Under the pieces are notes generated by a model that saw only the letters and a program-made list of their open reading frames with translations, was not told where the DNA came from and ran no database searches. This document shows, in pieces, positions 1-9,138 of a DNA stretch of 64,000 nt. This DNA is from RYN-230 sp963723595. GTDB lineage: Bacteria; Actinomycetota; Actinomycetes; Streptosporangiales; Streptosporangiaceae. Both the position numbers and the translations under genes were made by a program. Within the stretch, counting starts at the first letter, position 1. Each line of letters starts with the position of its first letter. The DNA lies in NCBI GenBank assembly GCA_963723595.1, contig CAVRRQ010000006.1:1-64000 (forward strand), given 5' to 3'.

Positions 1-81
1 GGAGGTGGTGAGATGATCCCTGCTGTAAGACCGTGTGTTAGACCGCAATTAATCAGGCCATTTAACATTTAAGGAGCGTCG

Positions 82-1493
82 ATGCACGACCTCACTATGA
101 CTATTTCGGGCAAGCCTAAAGCGTCCAAGGAAACGTTTCCAGTCCTCAACCCGGCGAATGGTCAGCTGATCGCCCATGCTCCGGAATGCACCCCGGAACT
201 CCTGGACGCGGCAGTAACGAGTGCGAATGAGGCACGCGAACCTTGGCTAGCGGACTCAGCAGCGCGATCATCGGCATTGCTGGAGATTGCTGCAAGAGTC
301 GAGGGAAACCTTGAGAAACTCGCCGCGCTTATCACTGAGGAGCAGGGGAAACCGCTACATGAAGCCAAGGACGAACTGGGCGGAGCCGTGGGAGATCTTC
401 GCTACTATGCGGAACTGAATGTGCCTGTCGATACCGTCGCGGACACCGACGACCTAGTCGTTCAGGTACTCCGGCGGCCGATAGGAGCGATCGCGGCCAT
501 CACGCCGTGGAACTTCCCCTTGGGAACTGCCATGTCCAAGCTGGCCCCCGCTCTCGCGGCGGGCTGCACGGTCGTGCTAAAGCCCTCGCCGTATACGCCA
601 CTATCGAGTCTGCGCTTCGGGGAGCTGGTCAGGGACGCGCTGCCACCAGGGGTGCTCAATGTTGTCAGTGGCAGTGACTCCCTCGGCTCGCTGATGACAA
701 GCCATCCTCTCGTGCGCATGATCAGCTTCACCGGCTCCGTTGCCACCGGCAAGAAGATCGCGATGACTGCGGCCGCAGACGTCAAGCGAGTCCTCCTCGA
801 ACTCGGAGGCAATGACCCGGCGATAGTGCTGGACGATGCCGACGTGGACGCGACGGCTACGGCGTGTTTGCGAACGCGTTCGCAAACTGCGGTCAGATCT
901 GTGTGGCTATCAAGCGGGTATACGCGCCCAAAGCACTCTACGGCCAGCTTGTCGACGCCCTGGCTGACCGCGCGCGGGCAGCGCGGCTTGGAGATGGGCA
1001 GGATCCTGGAACTGACATCGGCCCGTTGTGCAATCCGGCACAGCGCGACCGTATCCGGGAAGTTGTCGGCGACGCACGCCAATCCGGGATCAGGGTAACA
1101 ACTGGTGGTTCGGCGACAGACGGGCCCGGGTATTTCTACGAACCCACTGTTCTCGCCGGGCTGAATGGTAACGAACGAATTGTCGTGGAAGAGCAGTTCG
1201 GGCCGGCGTTGCCTATCATCGAATATTCGGACGTCGAGGAGGCGATCGCCGAGGCGAACGATAGCCACTACGGGCTCGGGGCTTCCGTATGGACCTCAGA
1301 CCCCGAGCGAGGGCGGACCCTAGCCCCCCAGGTAGAGTCAGGCACGGTCTGGGTGAATACCCATCAGGCGGGAGTCCCTGGGCAGCCATTCGGGGGCCTG
1401 AAGTGGAGTGGAATAGGCGTCGAGGGTGGGCCCTGGGGAATGCTGGCCTATACCGAACTCCAAGCGATTCACACTAATAGGCTTAGCCATTGA
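82..1493 (+). pseudogene. Aldehyde dehydrogenase (NAD(P)+-dependent, ALDH superfamily), frameshifted
   Basis: Family role: oxidation of an aldehyde to a carboxylate with NAD(P)+, in the cytoplasm. The first frame (from ATG 82, with AAGGAG at about 71-76) holds the Rossmann-type N-terminal domain and the catalytic glutamate motif ELGG near residue 240. The second frame (from about 864) holds NCGQIC, whose last Cys (codon 900-902) is the catalytic thiol, and the C-terminal PFGGLKWSG motif. The two frames join at about 856-864 by a net loss of one base (or gain of two). Together they give about 470 residues, the normal ALDH length. As written the protein stops before the nucleophile and would be inactive. 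The substrate is not deducible; succinate-semialdehyde or betaine-aldehyde dehydrogenase relatives are possible. Confidence 0.8.
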
Positions 1494-1629
1494 GGGCGCC
1501 AGGGGCAGGTCGGCGCATTTGTGAGTGACTGAGCGCCTCCTGGTGCCTGCGCGAGTAACAGTCGCGGGGCCCGGCCTCTGAGCGTCTCGAGACTGCGAGG
1601 CTCGTGTCTTGATCGGCGTGCCCGGAGTC
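1494..1629. other. Intergenic stretch, no gene seen
   Basis: Between the aldehyde dehydrogenase stop and the decayed PIN-domain gene I see no credible coding frame, RNA gene or clear terminator. Confidence 0.4.
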
Positions 1630-2054
1630 GGCCACACGGCGTGGGCGGGAGCCTGAGGTAGTTGGTCAAGCAGAAAGTCATTTGGGCGGACGGCCTCCAA
1701 TCCGAGTGGGCTGAGCGTCTCGCCAGAGAAGTCATCAGTGTTGGAGGCTACGACGGCCTGGGCGATCGGTCAGGTGGTTGCGGCGACAACGAGGCGGTCA
1801 TGGTCGTCGTCTAGGAAGATCCCGGCTTCGAGTTCTTCCCCTCGTGAGCAGCACGTGATCGAAACTTTCCACGAGATGGTAAAGCCCTCCCGCACGTCAA
1901 TGCGGGGGGGATCGCTTCGGGCATTGACGACCCTGACCAAGGATCCGGTAGATCTTCCCGGGAAGTGGGCTTGCAACTCATCAAGGCCAGGGAGGAGAGG
2001 AGGCTCAGAGTGCCGTTCCAGGAAGCGGGTCAGGTCGTGCAGCCAGATTGGAAT
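1630..2054 (-). pseudogene. Decayed PIN-domain protein (VapC-like toxin remnant)
   Basis: On the reverse strand one frame reads from about 2054 leftwards. It contains FLDDDHDRLVVAAT, then a TGA at about 1767-1769, then AQAVVASNTDDF, LGLEAVRPNDFLLDQL. The pattern D-x-x-D/H-R-x-V-x-A-A followed by A-x-x-V-x-x-N-x-x-D-F and a P-x-x-F-L tail is that of the C-terminal half of PIN ribonuclease toxins. The internal stop, a missing N-terminal acidic residue and the absence of a recognisable antitoxin next to it point to a dead gene. The assignment rests on motifs only. Confidence 0.45.
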
Positions 2055-2160
2055 CTAAATGTGCCAAGTTGGCTGAGTAGTGGTTGAGTGGCGACCTCGG
2101 CATGGCTTTATTCTTCATTACCGCAGCTCAGGTATCACTTGCGATCTTCCGGCCAACGCC

Positions 2161-2213
2161 CTGTAAAACCGTCGGCTTAGCCTACGTTGGTTCGAACCCA
2201 ACACCTGCCACCA
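2161..2213 (+). repeat. tRNA-Tyr 3' fragment (att-like site, left copy)
   Basis: The sequence begins with the anticodon-loop string CTGTAAA (GUA anticodon), runs through a long class II variable arm and a T-arm with loop TTCGAAC, and ends in CCA at 2211-2213. No 5' half of a tRNA precedes it, so it is not a functional gene. Positions 2173-2213 are identical, over 41 nt, to 42761-42801. A 3' tRNA end duplicated as a direct repeat is the usual scar of integration by a tyrosine recombinase. Confidence 0.8.
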
Positions 2214-2890
2214 TAAACTCGCAGGTCAGACCCGGTCCCTAGCACGACCGGGCCAAAGAACTCGGCGCGTTCGCCAACCCCAAAGGCCGGCCCAGGCGGA
2301 AGAACTCAGCAACCGGGAATGTCCCCTAGCTACCGGAACCTCTCTGTCGCCCAGGGACCGGAACTTGACAGGTGGCTGCCCGGTGGGCTTGTAGTCCCTG
2401 GCCAGGTCAAGGGTAAGCTCCCGGAGGAGCTCGCCAGCGGCGGCGTTGATGTGCGCGTCGGCGCTCAGGAAGTCCCATGGTGAGCCGCCTTGCGCCCGAC
2501 TGGTCGTTGGACCCGCGAGGTTGTCCGCCGGGTCTATGCGGCACCCGACGGCGGGTTGCACCGCGGCGAGCTTGCCGAGTTCTTCCGCCCCCCGGCTACG
2601 GCGAGGCGATGCCGGAGGCGCTTGGCATCGCCTACCGCAGCGGAAGGATGGCACCGATGGTAGTGGCGGATGCCAACCGTGCTGCGGTCACCATCCGTGT
2701 TGCCCGGTCACCATCCGCCGGAGTCCACCGTCGCGCCCGGGCCCATGCGCTGGGTGATTCCGTCCAGCGTGTCTGGACATTTGCCCTGCGTAGTATCACT
2801 CTGAAACAACCAGGGGCTGCCGGTTAGTCGGCTTGATCGTCTTCAAGCGCTGGCCGGGGGCGCCCAGCGGTCCGCCTGGGGGTAGGCGGC
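2214..2890. other. Degraded region without a supportable gene
   Basis: Several overlapping frames are open, but none is convincing. A short plus-strand peptide around 2505-2600 (containing REVVRRVYAAPDGG and LAEFF) looks protein-like, then loses frame. I read this as the remains of one or more genes just inside the left tRNA-Tyr fragment and assign no function. Confidence 0.35.
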
Positions 2891-2981
2891 CCGGTGTTCG
2901 GCGGTCGGCATGAATGGGCTGGGACCGGTGCGGTCGTTCGGGGGAGGTGTGGCCGGGCGCGCTATTCGCGTACCCGAGCCT

Positions 2982-3511
2982 ATGGCGAGGCCCGCCGTCC
3001 GGGAGCCGGTCGCGGCGGACGGGGATGCCGCCGGTGCGGTGACTGCGCTTTACGCCGCGCATTATCGATCACTGGTGGGCCTCGCGGTACTGCTGGTACA
3101 CGATGTGGGGACCGCTGAGGAAGTAGTGCAGGAATCCTTCATCGCGATGCACAGCCGCTGGCGCCTGCTGAGGAACAGCGAGAAGGCGCTGTCCTATCTG
3201 CGGAGGTCGGTGGTGAATGGGTCTCGCTCCGTTCTGCGGCATCGCAGGTCGTGGAGCGGAACGCTCCCAAGCCGCCGCGGGATATGCCCAGTGCGGAGGA
3301 GGGAGCGGTCGAGCTGCTCGAGCGGTCCGCAGTGGTCGCCGCGCTGCGCACGCTTCCGCCGCGGCAGCGCGAGGTGCTCGTGCTGAGGTACTACGGGGAC
3401 CTGTCGGGGACTCAGATCGCCCAGACGATGGGGATCAGCCCGGGCGCCGTCAAAAGCCACACCGCCCGGGCCATGTCATCGCTCCGTGGCCTGCTGGAGA
3501 ACCGGAAATGA
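2982..3511 (+). pseudogene. ECF RNA polymerase sigma factor, SigE-like subfamily, frameshifted
   Basis: Role in the family: an alternative sigma factor that directs RNA polymerase to stress or envelope promoters. The 5' frame has region 2 (LYAAHYRSLVGLAVLL, then TAEEVVQESF). The 3' frame has region 4 (LPPRQREVLVLRYYGDLS, then the helix-turn-helix GISPGAVKSHTARAM). They are joined by an apparent one-base deletion near 3245. Combined length is about 176 residues, normal for this subfamily. ATG 2982 is preferred to the upstream start at 2910 because homology begins just after it. The stop overlaps the next gene (ATGA at 3508-3511), so the two were co-translated. Confidence 0.78.
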
Positions 3512-4486
3512 CCCAGCGCGATCGTGACCTTGAGGAGATTCTGCGCCGCGTGCTGCGGGCAGCCGCCGACTCGGTAGAGCCGGGCTGACGATGGCCTGCA
3601 GCGGATCCGCCCCCGGCTGACCGCGCCGCGCCCGCTGCTCGTCGCCTGGATAATGGCCGGATATTCCGCCGGGGCCAGTCGCGCGCTGAGCGGGCTGCTA
3701 GTTGTATCCGCGTGGCTGCAGGGGGTGCGCGGCGCGGTGAATGCGCGTTTGCGGGTAGCGGGTTCCGGCGGACTGCGCGACCGGCAGCGCCCAGCGTGGC
3801 TGCGCGTTGGCGCGGTGCTGGCCATTGCCGTCTTCCTGATGTCAGCAGGTGTTCTCGCACTGACTCCGGTGCCACAACTGGCGATTTCGCAGACCGCCGG
3901 ACTCATCCGGTCTCTCGTAAGCGATGGGCATCAAAGCGGCACCGGCGGCGCCGGCGGGTCCCGGGGGAGCAGCCCCGGCGCGGGTCAGCCGCACGCGACA
4001 GCCCCCAGCTGCACGGCGCCGCCAGCACCCACCCATCGCGCGGCCGGCCCGGCTGACTGCGCAAGCTCGGCTGCCAGCGCGGGCCCGGCGGTTTGCCAGA
4101 GCCCCGCCGCCGGCGCTCCCGCCAGCCCCACCGCCGACGCCAGCCCCACCACTAGCGCAAGCCCAGCTGCTTGCGCAAGCACCGCCGGCCAGCCTACGAG
4201 TCCTGCCACCAGCCCGAGCCCCAGTACCAGCCCGAGCCCCGGCACCAGCCCGAGCCCGAGCCCGAGCACCAGCCCGAGCCCGAGCCCGAGCACCAGCCCG
4301 AGCCCGAGCACCAGCCCGAGCCCCACCACCAGCCCGAGCCCCACCACCAGCCCGAGCCCGAGCACCAGCCCGAGCCCCACCACCAGCCCGAGCCCGAGCA
4401 CCAGCCCCACAGGTGCGGCCACCAGCCCCACGCCGAGCCTGACCGGCAGCCAGAGCCCGGCCGGCAGCCTTAGCCCGAAGGAGTGA
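3508..4486 (+). pseudogene. Putative sigma-factor-associated membrane protein with Ser/Pro/Thr repeat tail, frameshifted
   Basis: Translation starts inside the sigma-factor stop with MTQRDRDLEEILRRVLRAAA and hits a stop at 3586-3588. Skipping one inserted base there restores a frame that continues through LLVAWIMAGYSAG to 4486. The restored protein has a cytoplasmic N-terminus, one clear hydrophobic segment (LRVGAVLAIAVFLMSAGVLAL, about 3803-3865) and a long extracytoplasmic tail of Ser/Pro/Thr-rich repeats. Position and topology suggest an anti-sigma or sigma-partner protein, but no anti-sigma motif (for example the zinc-binding HxxxCxxC) is visible. The function is an inference from context. 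Confidence 0.6.
4207..4410 (+). repeat. In-frame tandem repeat coding for (T-S-P-S-P) units
   Basis: Units built on ACCAGCCCGAGCCC repeat many times, giving TSPSP/TSPSPSPS stretches in the membrane protein above. The units vary by whole codons, so length change would keep the frame. Such tails usually act as flexible, wall-spanning or glycosylated stalks. Confidence 0.85.
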
Positions 4487-4499
4487 TCACGTGGGCGGC

Positions 4500-4543
4500 G
4501 AACTATCACGGCCTCATAGGTTCGAGTCCTATAGCGGGACCAG
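4500..4543 (+). other. tRNA 3'-end-like sequence (T-arm and acceptor)
   Basis: ATAGG, TTCGAGT, CCTAT form a perfect T-stem and loop at 4516-4532, followed by AGCGGGACCA, which resembles an acceptor strand ending in CCA. No matching 5' acceptor strand or anticodon arm precedes it. It may be a second integration scar or a chance T-arm. Confidence 0.25.
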
Positions 4544-4591
4544 TGTGATGTCGCAAGACATCGAGGACACCTCGAACCTTCATCTGGGGGT

Positions 4592-4699
4592 GTGCCGTGG
4601 CGGCTTCTGCACCACACCGCCGACCTCACCAGCTGCTACGTCGGCGTCTCCTTCTATCGGACCATCAGCGACGACACCCTGCAGACCAGCGTGGTCCTA
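4592..4699 (+). pseudogene. Fragment resembling an Argonaute PIWI domain
   Basis: One short frame reads GGVPWRLLHHTADLTSCYVG and then VSFYRTISDDTLQTSV. Prokaryotic Argonautes carry a very similar string at the start of the PIWI core (K-x-G-x-x-P-W-R-L, then C-Y/F-V-G-V-S-F-Y). The fragment ends where IS sequence begins at about 4703. Only some 35 residues remain, so the call is tentative. Confidence 0.4.
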
Positions 4700-4702
4700 T
4701 GG

Positions 4703-4940
4703 GGTGCCAGAAGTCTGCCTGGCCTGTGAGCTGCAGCGATGCACCGGAGCAGCAGCGGGCCATGATAATCAGCCATGTCCCTCCGTCTGCTTTATCTAAT
4801 CTTCATCCGGGTCTGCGGCTGGCTGGTCCTGCTCGGCCGCTCATCGGCGTCGAAGAACGCGGAACTGCTGGTGCTGCGGCATGAGGTCGCCGCGCTGCGC
4901 CGCACCACGCCTCGGCCCCGCCTGGACTGGGCCGACCGCG
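4703..4940 (+). mobile_element. 5' fragment of an IS with an integrase-core transposase
   Basis: From ATG 4775 the frame gives LRLLYLIFIRVCGWLVLLGR and SKNAELLVLRHEVAALRR, then breaks at about 4937. This N-terminus matches that of the reverse-strand fragment at 25400-25610, and the leader GGTGCCAGAAGTCTGCCTGG is nearly shared by both, so it probably includes the IS end. TGGGGTGCCAGAA occurs at both edges of the fragment (about 4700 and 4941). No catalytic DDE domain is present. Confidence 0.65.
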
Positions 4941-4990
4941 TCTGTGGGGTGCCAGAACTGCCGCTACAGCGCCGAGATAAATCTCTATGA

Positions 4991-5199
4991 TCCAAGTGCA
5001 TGTCCGGAGCCATAAGTTCTTTGAGGTGCAGGACGCTATCTGCAGCGGCGGCATTCTCCGAGACCCTGGGTCATGCTGCCGTGGCCCCGGCGGACCTCCG
5101 GTCCTGCATCGTCGCGCGGGCAACGCCATGGTGGTCGCCAGTTGTGCGCGGCCACCATGGCCGCCAGGCCAGCCCGGCGCAGTTGCTGGTGGCTGCGGA
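4991..5199. other. Intergenic stretch, no gene seen
   Basis: No reading frame with recognisable protein character is present between the IS fragment and the convergent peptidoglycan-binding gene. Confidence 0.35.
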
Positions 5200-5628
5200 T
5201 CAGCCGGGCAGCATGCCGCTGACCAGTGCCTGCCAGATGGTGTCGCTGACGGTCCCGTCCTGCGTGACTCCCAGCCCCTTCTGGAAGCCCTTCACCGCCG
5301 CGTCTGTCTTAGGCCCGAAGATCCCGTCTATCGCGAGGTTCTGCTTGCGGAACACGAACTCTTCCTGCACCCCGCGCACGGCGTAGTCGCTGGCCCCCTC
5401 CTTGACCTGGAGGACCAGCTGAGCCCAGGTCAGCGGCCCGACTTCGCCATCCTGGGCCAGCTTCTTCTCGGCCTGGAAGCCCTTCACGGCCGCCGTCGTC
5501 TTCGGCCCGAAAATTCCGTCAATGGTGACCGGGTGGCCGCGCTGGTGGAGCAGGTACTGCACGGACTGGACCGGGTGCTGGCTGTCCCCTTCCTTGACCA
5601 GTGGCCACGGCCGGATCGCATCACTCAT
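5200..5628 (-). CDS. Peptidoglycan-binding protein with two PG_binding_1 domains
   Basis: The product has 142 residues. Two repeats of the family signature are plain: IDGIFGPKTTAAVKGFQ and IDGIFGPKTDAAVKGFQ, each followed by DG and a W (LTWAQL, IWQAL). They form two three-helix peptidoglycan-binding domains covering almost the whole chain. No catalytic domain and no signal peptide is visible. ATG at 5628 (MSDAIRPW) is chosen because AGGGGG lies just upstream; the longer frame to 5676 adds a non-homologous leader. It may act as a cell-wall-binding accessory or as part of a phage-like or contractile system. Neighbours are mobile-element remnants. Confidence 0.85.
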   Translation of the reverse strand: MSDAIRPWPLVKEGDSQHPVQSVQYLLHQRGHPVTIDGIFGPKTTAAVKGFQAEKKLAQDGEVGPLTWAQLVLQVKEGASDYAVRGVQEEFVFRKQNLAIDGIFGPKTDAAVKGFQKGLGVTQDGTVSDTIWQALVSGMLPG

Positions 5629-5659
5629 GACTTTCCCCCTAGGTGTGAGAGTGGCCCCT

Positions 5660-6018
5660 AAATGGCCCCAAAGCACAGCTCACCACAATGAGCAAGACAT
5701 CGGCTACCCACCGACGCAAAATTCGCCCTCGTCTCGCCGCCTATTTGATCAATGAGCAGGGTCCGCTGCGCGAAAGGGCCCCAGGTCAGCGCGCTGACCG
5801 GCGGTCGGAACCATGCGCTGTGAGGACGCTGGACGCGACGGAATCGGGCGCCACGCGTCGAGCTCCCCCATGATGGCCATGGCAGGCGCGGCCACATTGG
5901 CGAGCCGAGCCTCGGCGGGAGTGTGGTCGGTCCTCGTGGTCAGGGAAGGCCCCTGGCGTACCTGGGCCGGTGGAGGCAGCGTTGGTTGGCCGATCGCGGC
6001 GGGCGGCAGACTGGTCGG
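5660..6018. other. Intergenic stretch, no gene seen
   Basis: Both strands have open but unconvincing frames. It probably includes the left end of the IS6-type element that follows, though I cannot define its terminal repeat. Confidence 0.35.
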
Positions 6019-6301
6019 GTGACGTCGTCATGGAGTTCCTCAGTGTTCGCCGGTTTCCGGTTCCCACGGGAGGTGATCTCGGTCGCGGTCCGCTGGTACC
6101 TGCGGTACGGGCTGTCCTATCGTGACGTCGAGGAACTGATGGCTGAGCGCGGAGTCACTGTCGACCACGTCACCATCTATCGGTGGGTCCAGCGGGTTCA
6201 TGCCCGAGTTCATCGAGGCGGCCCGGTACTGCCGACGTGCGCCCGGGGACCGGTGGTTCGCCGCTGAGACATACGTCAAGGTCGCCGGCCGGTGGACGTA
6301 T
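6019..6301 (+). pseudogene. IS6-family transposase, 5' part
   Basis: From about 6019 the frame reads FAGFRFPREVISVAVRWYLR, YGLSYRDVEELMAERGV and VDHVTIYRWVQR, the N-terminal helix-turn-helix of IS6/IS26 transposases. After a frameshift at about 6197 it continues PEFIEAARYCRRAPGDRWF and TYVKVAGRWTY, where the first catalytic Asp position reads Ala (AAETYVKV instead of the usual DETYVKV). The gene is then cut at 6301 by the IS21-type element and resumes at 8509. Confidence 0.8.
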
Positions 6302-6373
6302 TGTCAACGGCGCGCGAATTCTGACCCCCTGACGGCATCTGAAAACTGACCCCCTGCTGGTCGTGTTGTCCGG

Positions 6374-7172
6374 TTAGTCGTCGGTTGCGGCGGCCGCGGG
6401 GACGCGGCCGAGGTCGCGGTCTTTGAGGCGGTAGCTGTCTCCCTTCAGGGCGATGACTTCGGCGTGGTGGACGAGGCGGTCGATCATGGCGGCGGCGACG
6501 ACGTCGTCGCCGAACACCTCGCCCCAGCGGCCGAACGGCTTGTTGGAGGTGACGATGAGGCTGGCCCGCTCGTATCGGGCCGAGACCAGCTGGAAGAACA
6601 GGTTGGCGGCCTCGGGCTCGAACGGGATGTAGCCGACCTCGTCGATGACCAGCAGCGGGTAGCGGCCGAGGCGGATGAGCTCGCCCTGGAGCCGTCCGGC
6701 GTGGTGGGCGCTCGGCGAGCCGGTCGACCCACTCAGACGCGGTGGCGAACAGGACCCGGTGCCCGGCCTGGCAGGCCCGGATGGCCAGCCCGGTGGCGAG
6801 GTGGGTTTTGCCGGTGCCGGGCGGGCCGAGGAACACCACGTTGTCGCGGGCGGTGATGAAGTCCAGGGTGCCCAGGTGGGCGATCACGTCGCGTTTCAGC
6901 CCGCGGGCGTGGTCGAAGTCGAACTCCTCCAGGCTCTTGCGCGAGGGGAACCGGGCGGCCGGATGCGGCCTTCCCCGCCGTGGGACTCACGGGCGGAGAC
7001 CTCGCGTTGCAGGCAGGCGGCGAGGAACTCCTCATGGGTCCAGGACTCAGCCCGGGCCGCTCGGCCAGCCGCGGCACCGACTCGCGCAGCGTCGGCGCTT
7101 TCGAGAGCGCGGGTGAGGAAGGCGATCTCGGCGGTCGTGTCCCGGGCGGCGGTCTTGGCGGTGGCCATCATG
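6374..7172 (-). pseudogene. istB: IstB-like ATPase helper of IS21 transposition, frameshifted
   Basis: IstB is an AAA+ ATPase that assists the IstA transposase in target selection. The reverse frame from ATG 7172 reads MMATAKTAARDTTAEIAFL; later frames give GLKRDVIAHLGTLDFITARD, the Walker A GPPGTGKTHLA (about 6797-6830), then LLVIDEVGYIPF (Walker B) and SNKPFGRWGEVFGDD. At least two frameshifts (near 6960 and 6715) separate these blocks. The start overlaps the istA stop (ATGATG around 7168-7172), the usual IS21 arrangement. Confidence 0.82.
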
Positions 7173-8422
7173 CGACGCCTCCGTCCACGCCCGAGCGCGG
7201 TGTCGTAGTCGGCCAGCGCGCGGATCTCGACATCGGGCTCAGGCGCCGCCCGCAGGGCAGTGACCCGCTGGCGGCGCAATGGCCCGCGCCGCCGCGACAT
7301 GCGCGGGATCGCTGATGCTCTGGTGCCAGGCCCAGGACCGTTCGTGATCGGCGACCACCTGGCCGTCGCAGAGCACCCGCACCCGGGCCAGATCCGCGGT
7401 GACCTCGATCCGGCGGCCGATCACGCGCCGGATGGACGGAGTAGTCGTTGGAATCCAGCCGGACGTAATGGTCACGTGCCAGCCTGGCCGACGCCCGCCA
7501 CCCCGTCACCGGCGCGACCGGCGGCAGAGCCAGCATCGCCTGCTTGTCCGCGCCGATCCGCTCGGCCGGGGAGCAGCCCAGCGCGCGGCGCGGCCGGGTG
7601 TTCACGAGCGCCAGCCACCCGGCCAGCTGGGCATTGAAATCCGCCGGTGCAAGCGAAGACGCGGCCGGGCAGGAACGAGCGTTCCAGGTAGTCATGCGCC
7701 CGCTCGATGATGCCCTTTCGCCTCAGGATCGGCGGGCTTGCAGACCACCACCTTCGCGCCCAGGGTCCCGCGGAACGCCTGGCAGTCGCCGGTGAGCTCC
7801 GGCTCGCCCGGCCCGCCACCGGCCGATCGCGCCCTCGCCGTCCCAGACCAGCACCCGCGGCACCGCCCCCAGCCCGCTGATGAGCTGCCACCAGCCGGCG
7901 AACAGGTCCGCGGCGGTGCGAGTCGGGAACGAGCAGCGCCAACAGCCAGCGCGAATACGCGCACACCATGGTCAGCACCGGCAGCTGCGCCGGCTTGCGC
8001 ACCTGGCCGCAGCCCGACCGGGATGCGTGACCGGCGGGAACCAGAAATCGCACTGGGCGATCTCACCGGCCGCATACGCCGTGCGCGACGCCGGATCCGG
8101 CGGCAGATACGCCGGGCGCAGCTCCGCGACCCGGTCCCGCAGCACCCGGATCGAACGCGTGCCAGCCGATCCGCTCCGCGATCACCGTCGCCGGCATCGT
8201 GGGATACGCCTGCAGCAGCTCACGGATCCGCGGCTCAGCCGCATCGACGACCGATCCCTTCCGCGGCCGCTCATACTTCGGCGGCCGGTCACTGGCCACC
8301 GCCGCCCGCACCGTGTTCCTCGAGACCCCCATCACCCGGGCGATCACCTTGATCGGCATCTTCTCCGCCCGGTGCAACCTGCGGATCTCAGCCCAGTCCT
8401 CCACGCAAAGCACCCCTTCCAC
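7168..8422 (-). pseudogene. istA: IstA-like IS21 transposase, multiply frameshifted
   Basis: The 5' part, from a GTG at 8422 (or 8404), reads VEDWAEIRRLHRAEKMPIKV and IARVMGVSRNTVRAA, the N-terminal helix-turn-helix of IstA. Scattered frames then give AQCDFWFPP (first catalytic Asp region), VLVWDGEGAIGRW (second Asp region), and near 7650 FNAQLAGWLALVNTRPRRAL, typical of IstA C-termini. At least four frame changes are needed, so the transposase is dead as written. Confidence 0.8.
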
Positions 8423-8508
8423 CCCCTGGCTCGGCTAGAGCCAGAGTCATCGGGCAGGGGGTCAAAATTCAGATGCCACGCCGGGGTCAGTATCACGTGC
8501 CGCCGACA

Positions 8509-8924
8509 CGTATCTGTACCGGAGTGATTGACCAGCACGGCCAGGTCATCGACGTGCTGTTGTCCCAGCGCCGTGACCTGGCCGCGGCCCGGCGGTTCTT
8601 CACCAGCGCGCTGCGCGGGCACGAAACCGGCCGAGGTCACTACTGACCGGGCCGCTGCATACGCGCGGGTTCTGGACGAGCTGATCCCGTCCGCCCTGCA
8701 TACCGTCGAGCGCTACGCGAACAACCCGGTCGAGACTGATCACGGCCGGCTGAAAGCGAGGCTGCGGCCGATGCGCGGCCTAAAGCGCCACCGGTCCGCG
8801 CGGATCCTGGCTGCCTGTCATGCGTTCATGCAGAATCTTCGCCGCGGCCACTATGAACTCGCCACCGACGTCCCCCCGCCACCGGATCCGCACAGCCTTC
8901 GACCAGCTAACGGTGACCATCTGA
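8509..8924 (+). pseudogene. IS6-family transposase, 3' part
   Basis: Continues the transposase interrupted at 6301. After TYLYR and a one-base insertion near 8524 it reads DQHGQVIDVLLSQRRDLAAA, with the second catalytic Asp. A further frameshift at about 8617 leads to KPAEVTTDRAAAYARVLDEL, then ERYANNPVETDHGRLKARLR with the catalytic Glu region, and LKRHRSARILAACHAFMQNL. This is the normal IS6 order. Confidence 0.82.
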
Positions 8925-9138
8925 CCAGGCAATAGTTATCGTCAGCGCGCTCTGTCATGCTCACCGATCAGCCAACGCGACACTGTCCGCCAGGATCCCT
9001 GGTCAGGCGTGGCGGCTGGGCGGCAGTGAGACGCTCAGGCCGGCGTGGCTCCGCTGCTGCGGGCTGCGGTACCACCGCGATCCGGGGACACCGCCGGCGT
9101 GACCGATCCAGCGGCCAGGCCCACCGCCCAAATTCTCC

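Larger units (their letters stand above)
6302..8508 (-). mobile_element. IS21-family insertion sequence, complete but mutated
   Basis: The element starts TGTCAACGGCGC at 6302 and ends with its imperfect inverted counterpart at 8508. Both ends carry a CTGACCCC-type motif, GGCATCTGAA and GACCCCCTG in the same order over about 55 bp. It is flanked by an exact 5-bp duplication, CGTAT, at 6297-6301 and 8509-8513. Removing the element and one CGTAT restores the IS6 transposase string GRWTYLYR. It carries istA and istB on the reverse strand, both frameshifted. Confidence 0.88.

Noticed and set aside
2161..2213. Functional tRNA-Tyr gene
   Set aside because: Only the anticodon loop to 3' end is present; no 5' acceptor, D-arm or full anticodon stem can be found upstream.
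4207..4410. CRISPR-like array of short repeats
   Set aside because: The units are adjacent, in frame, all low-complexity Ser/Pro/Thr codons and have no unique spacers, so it is a coding tandem repeat.
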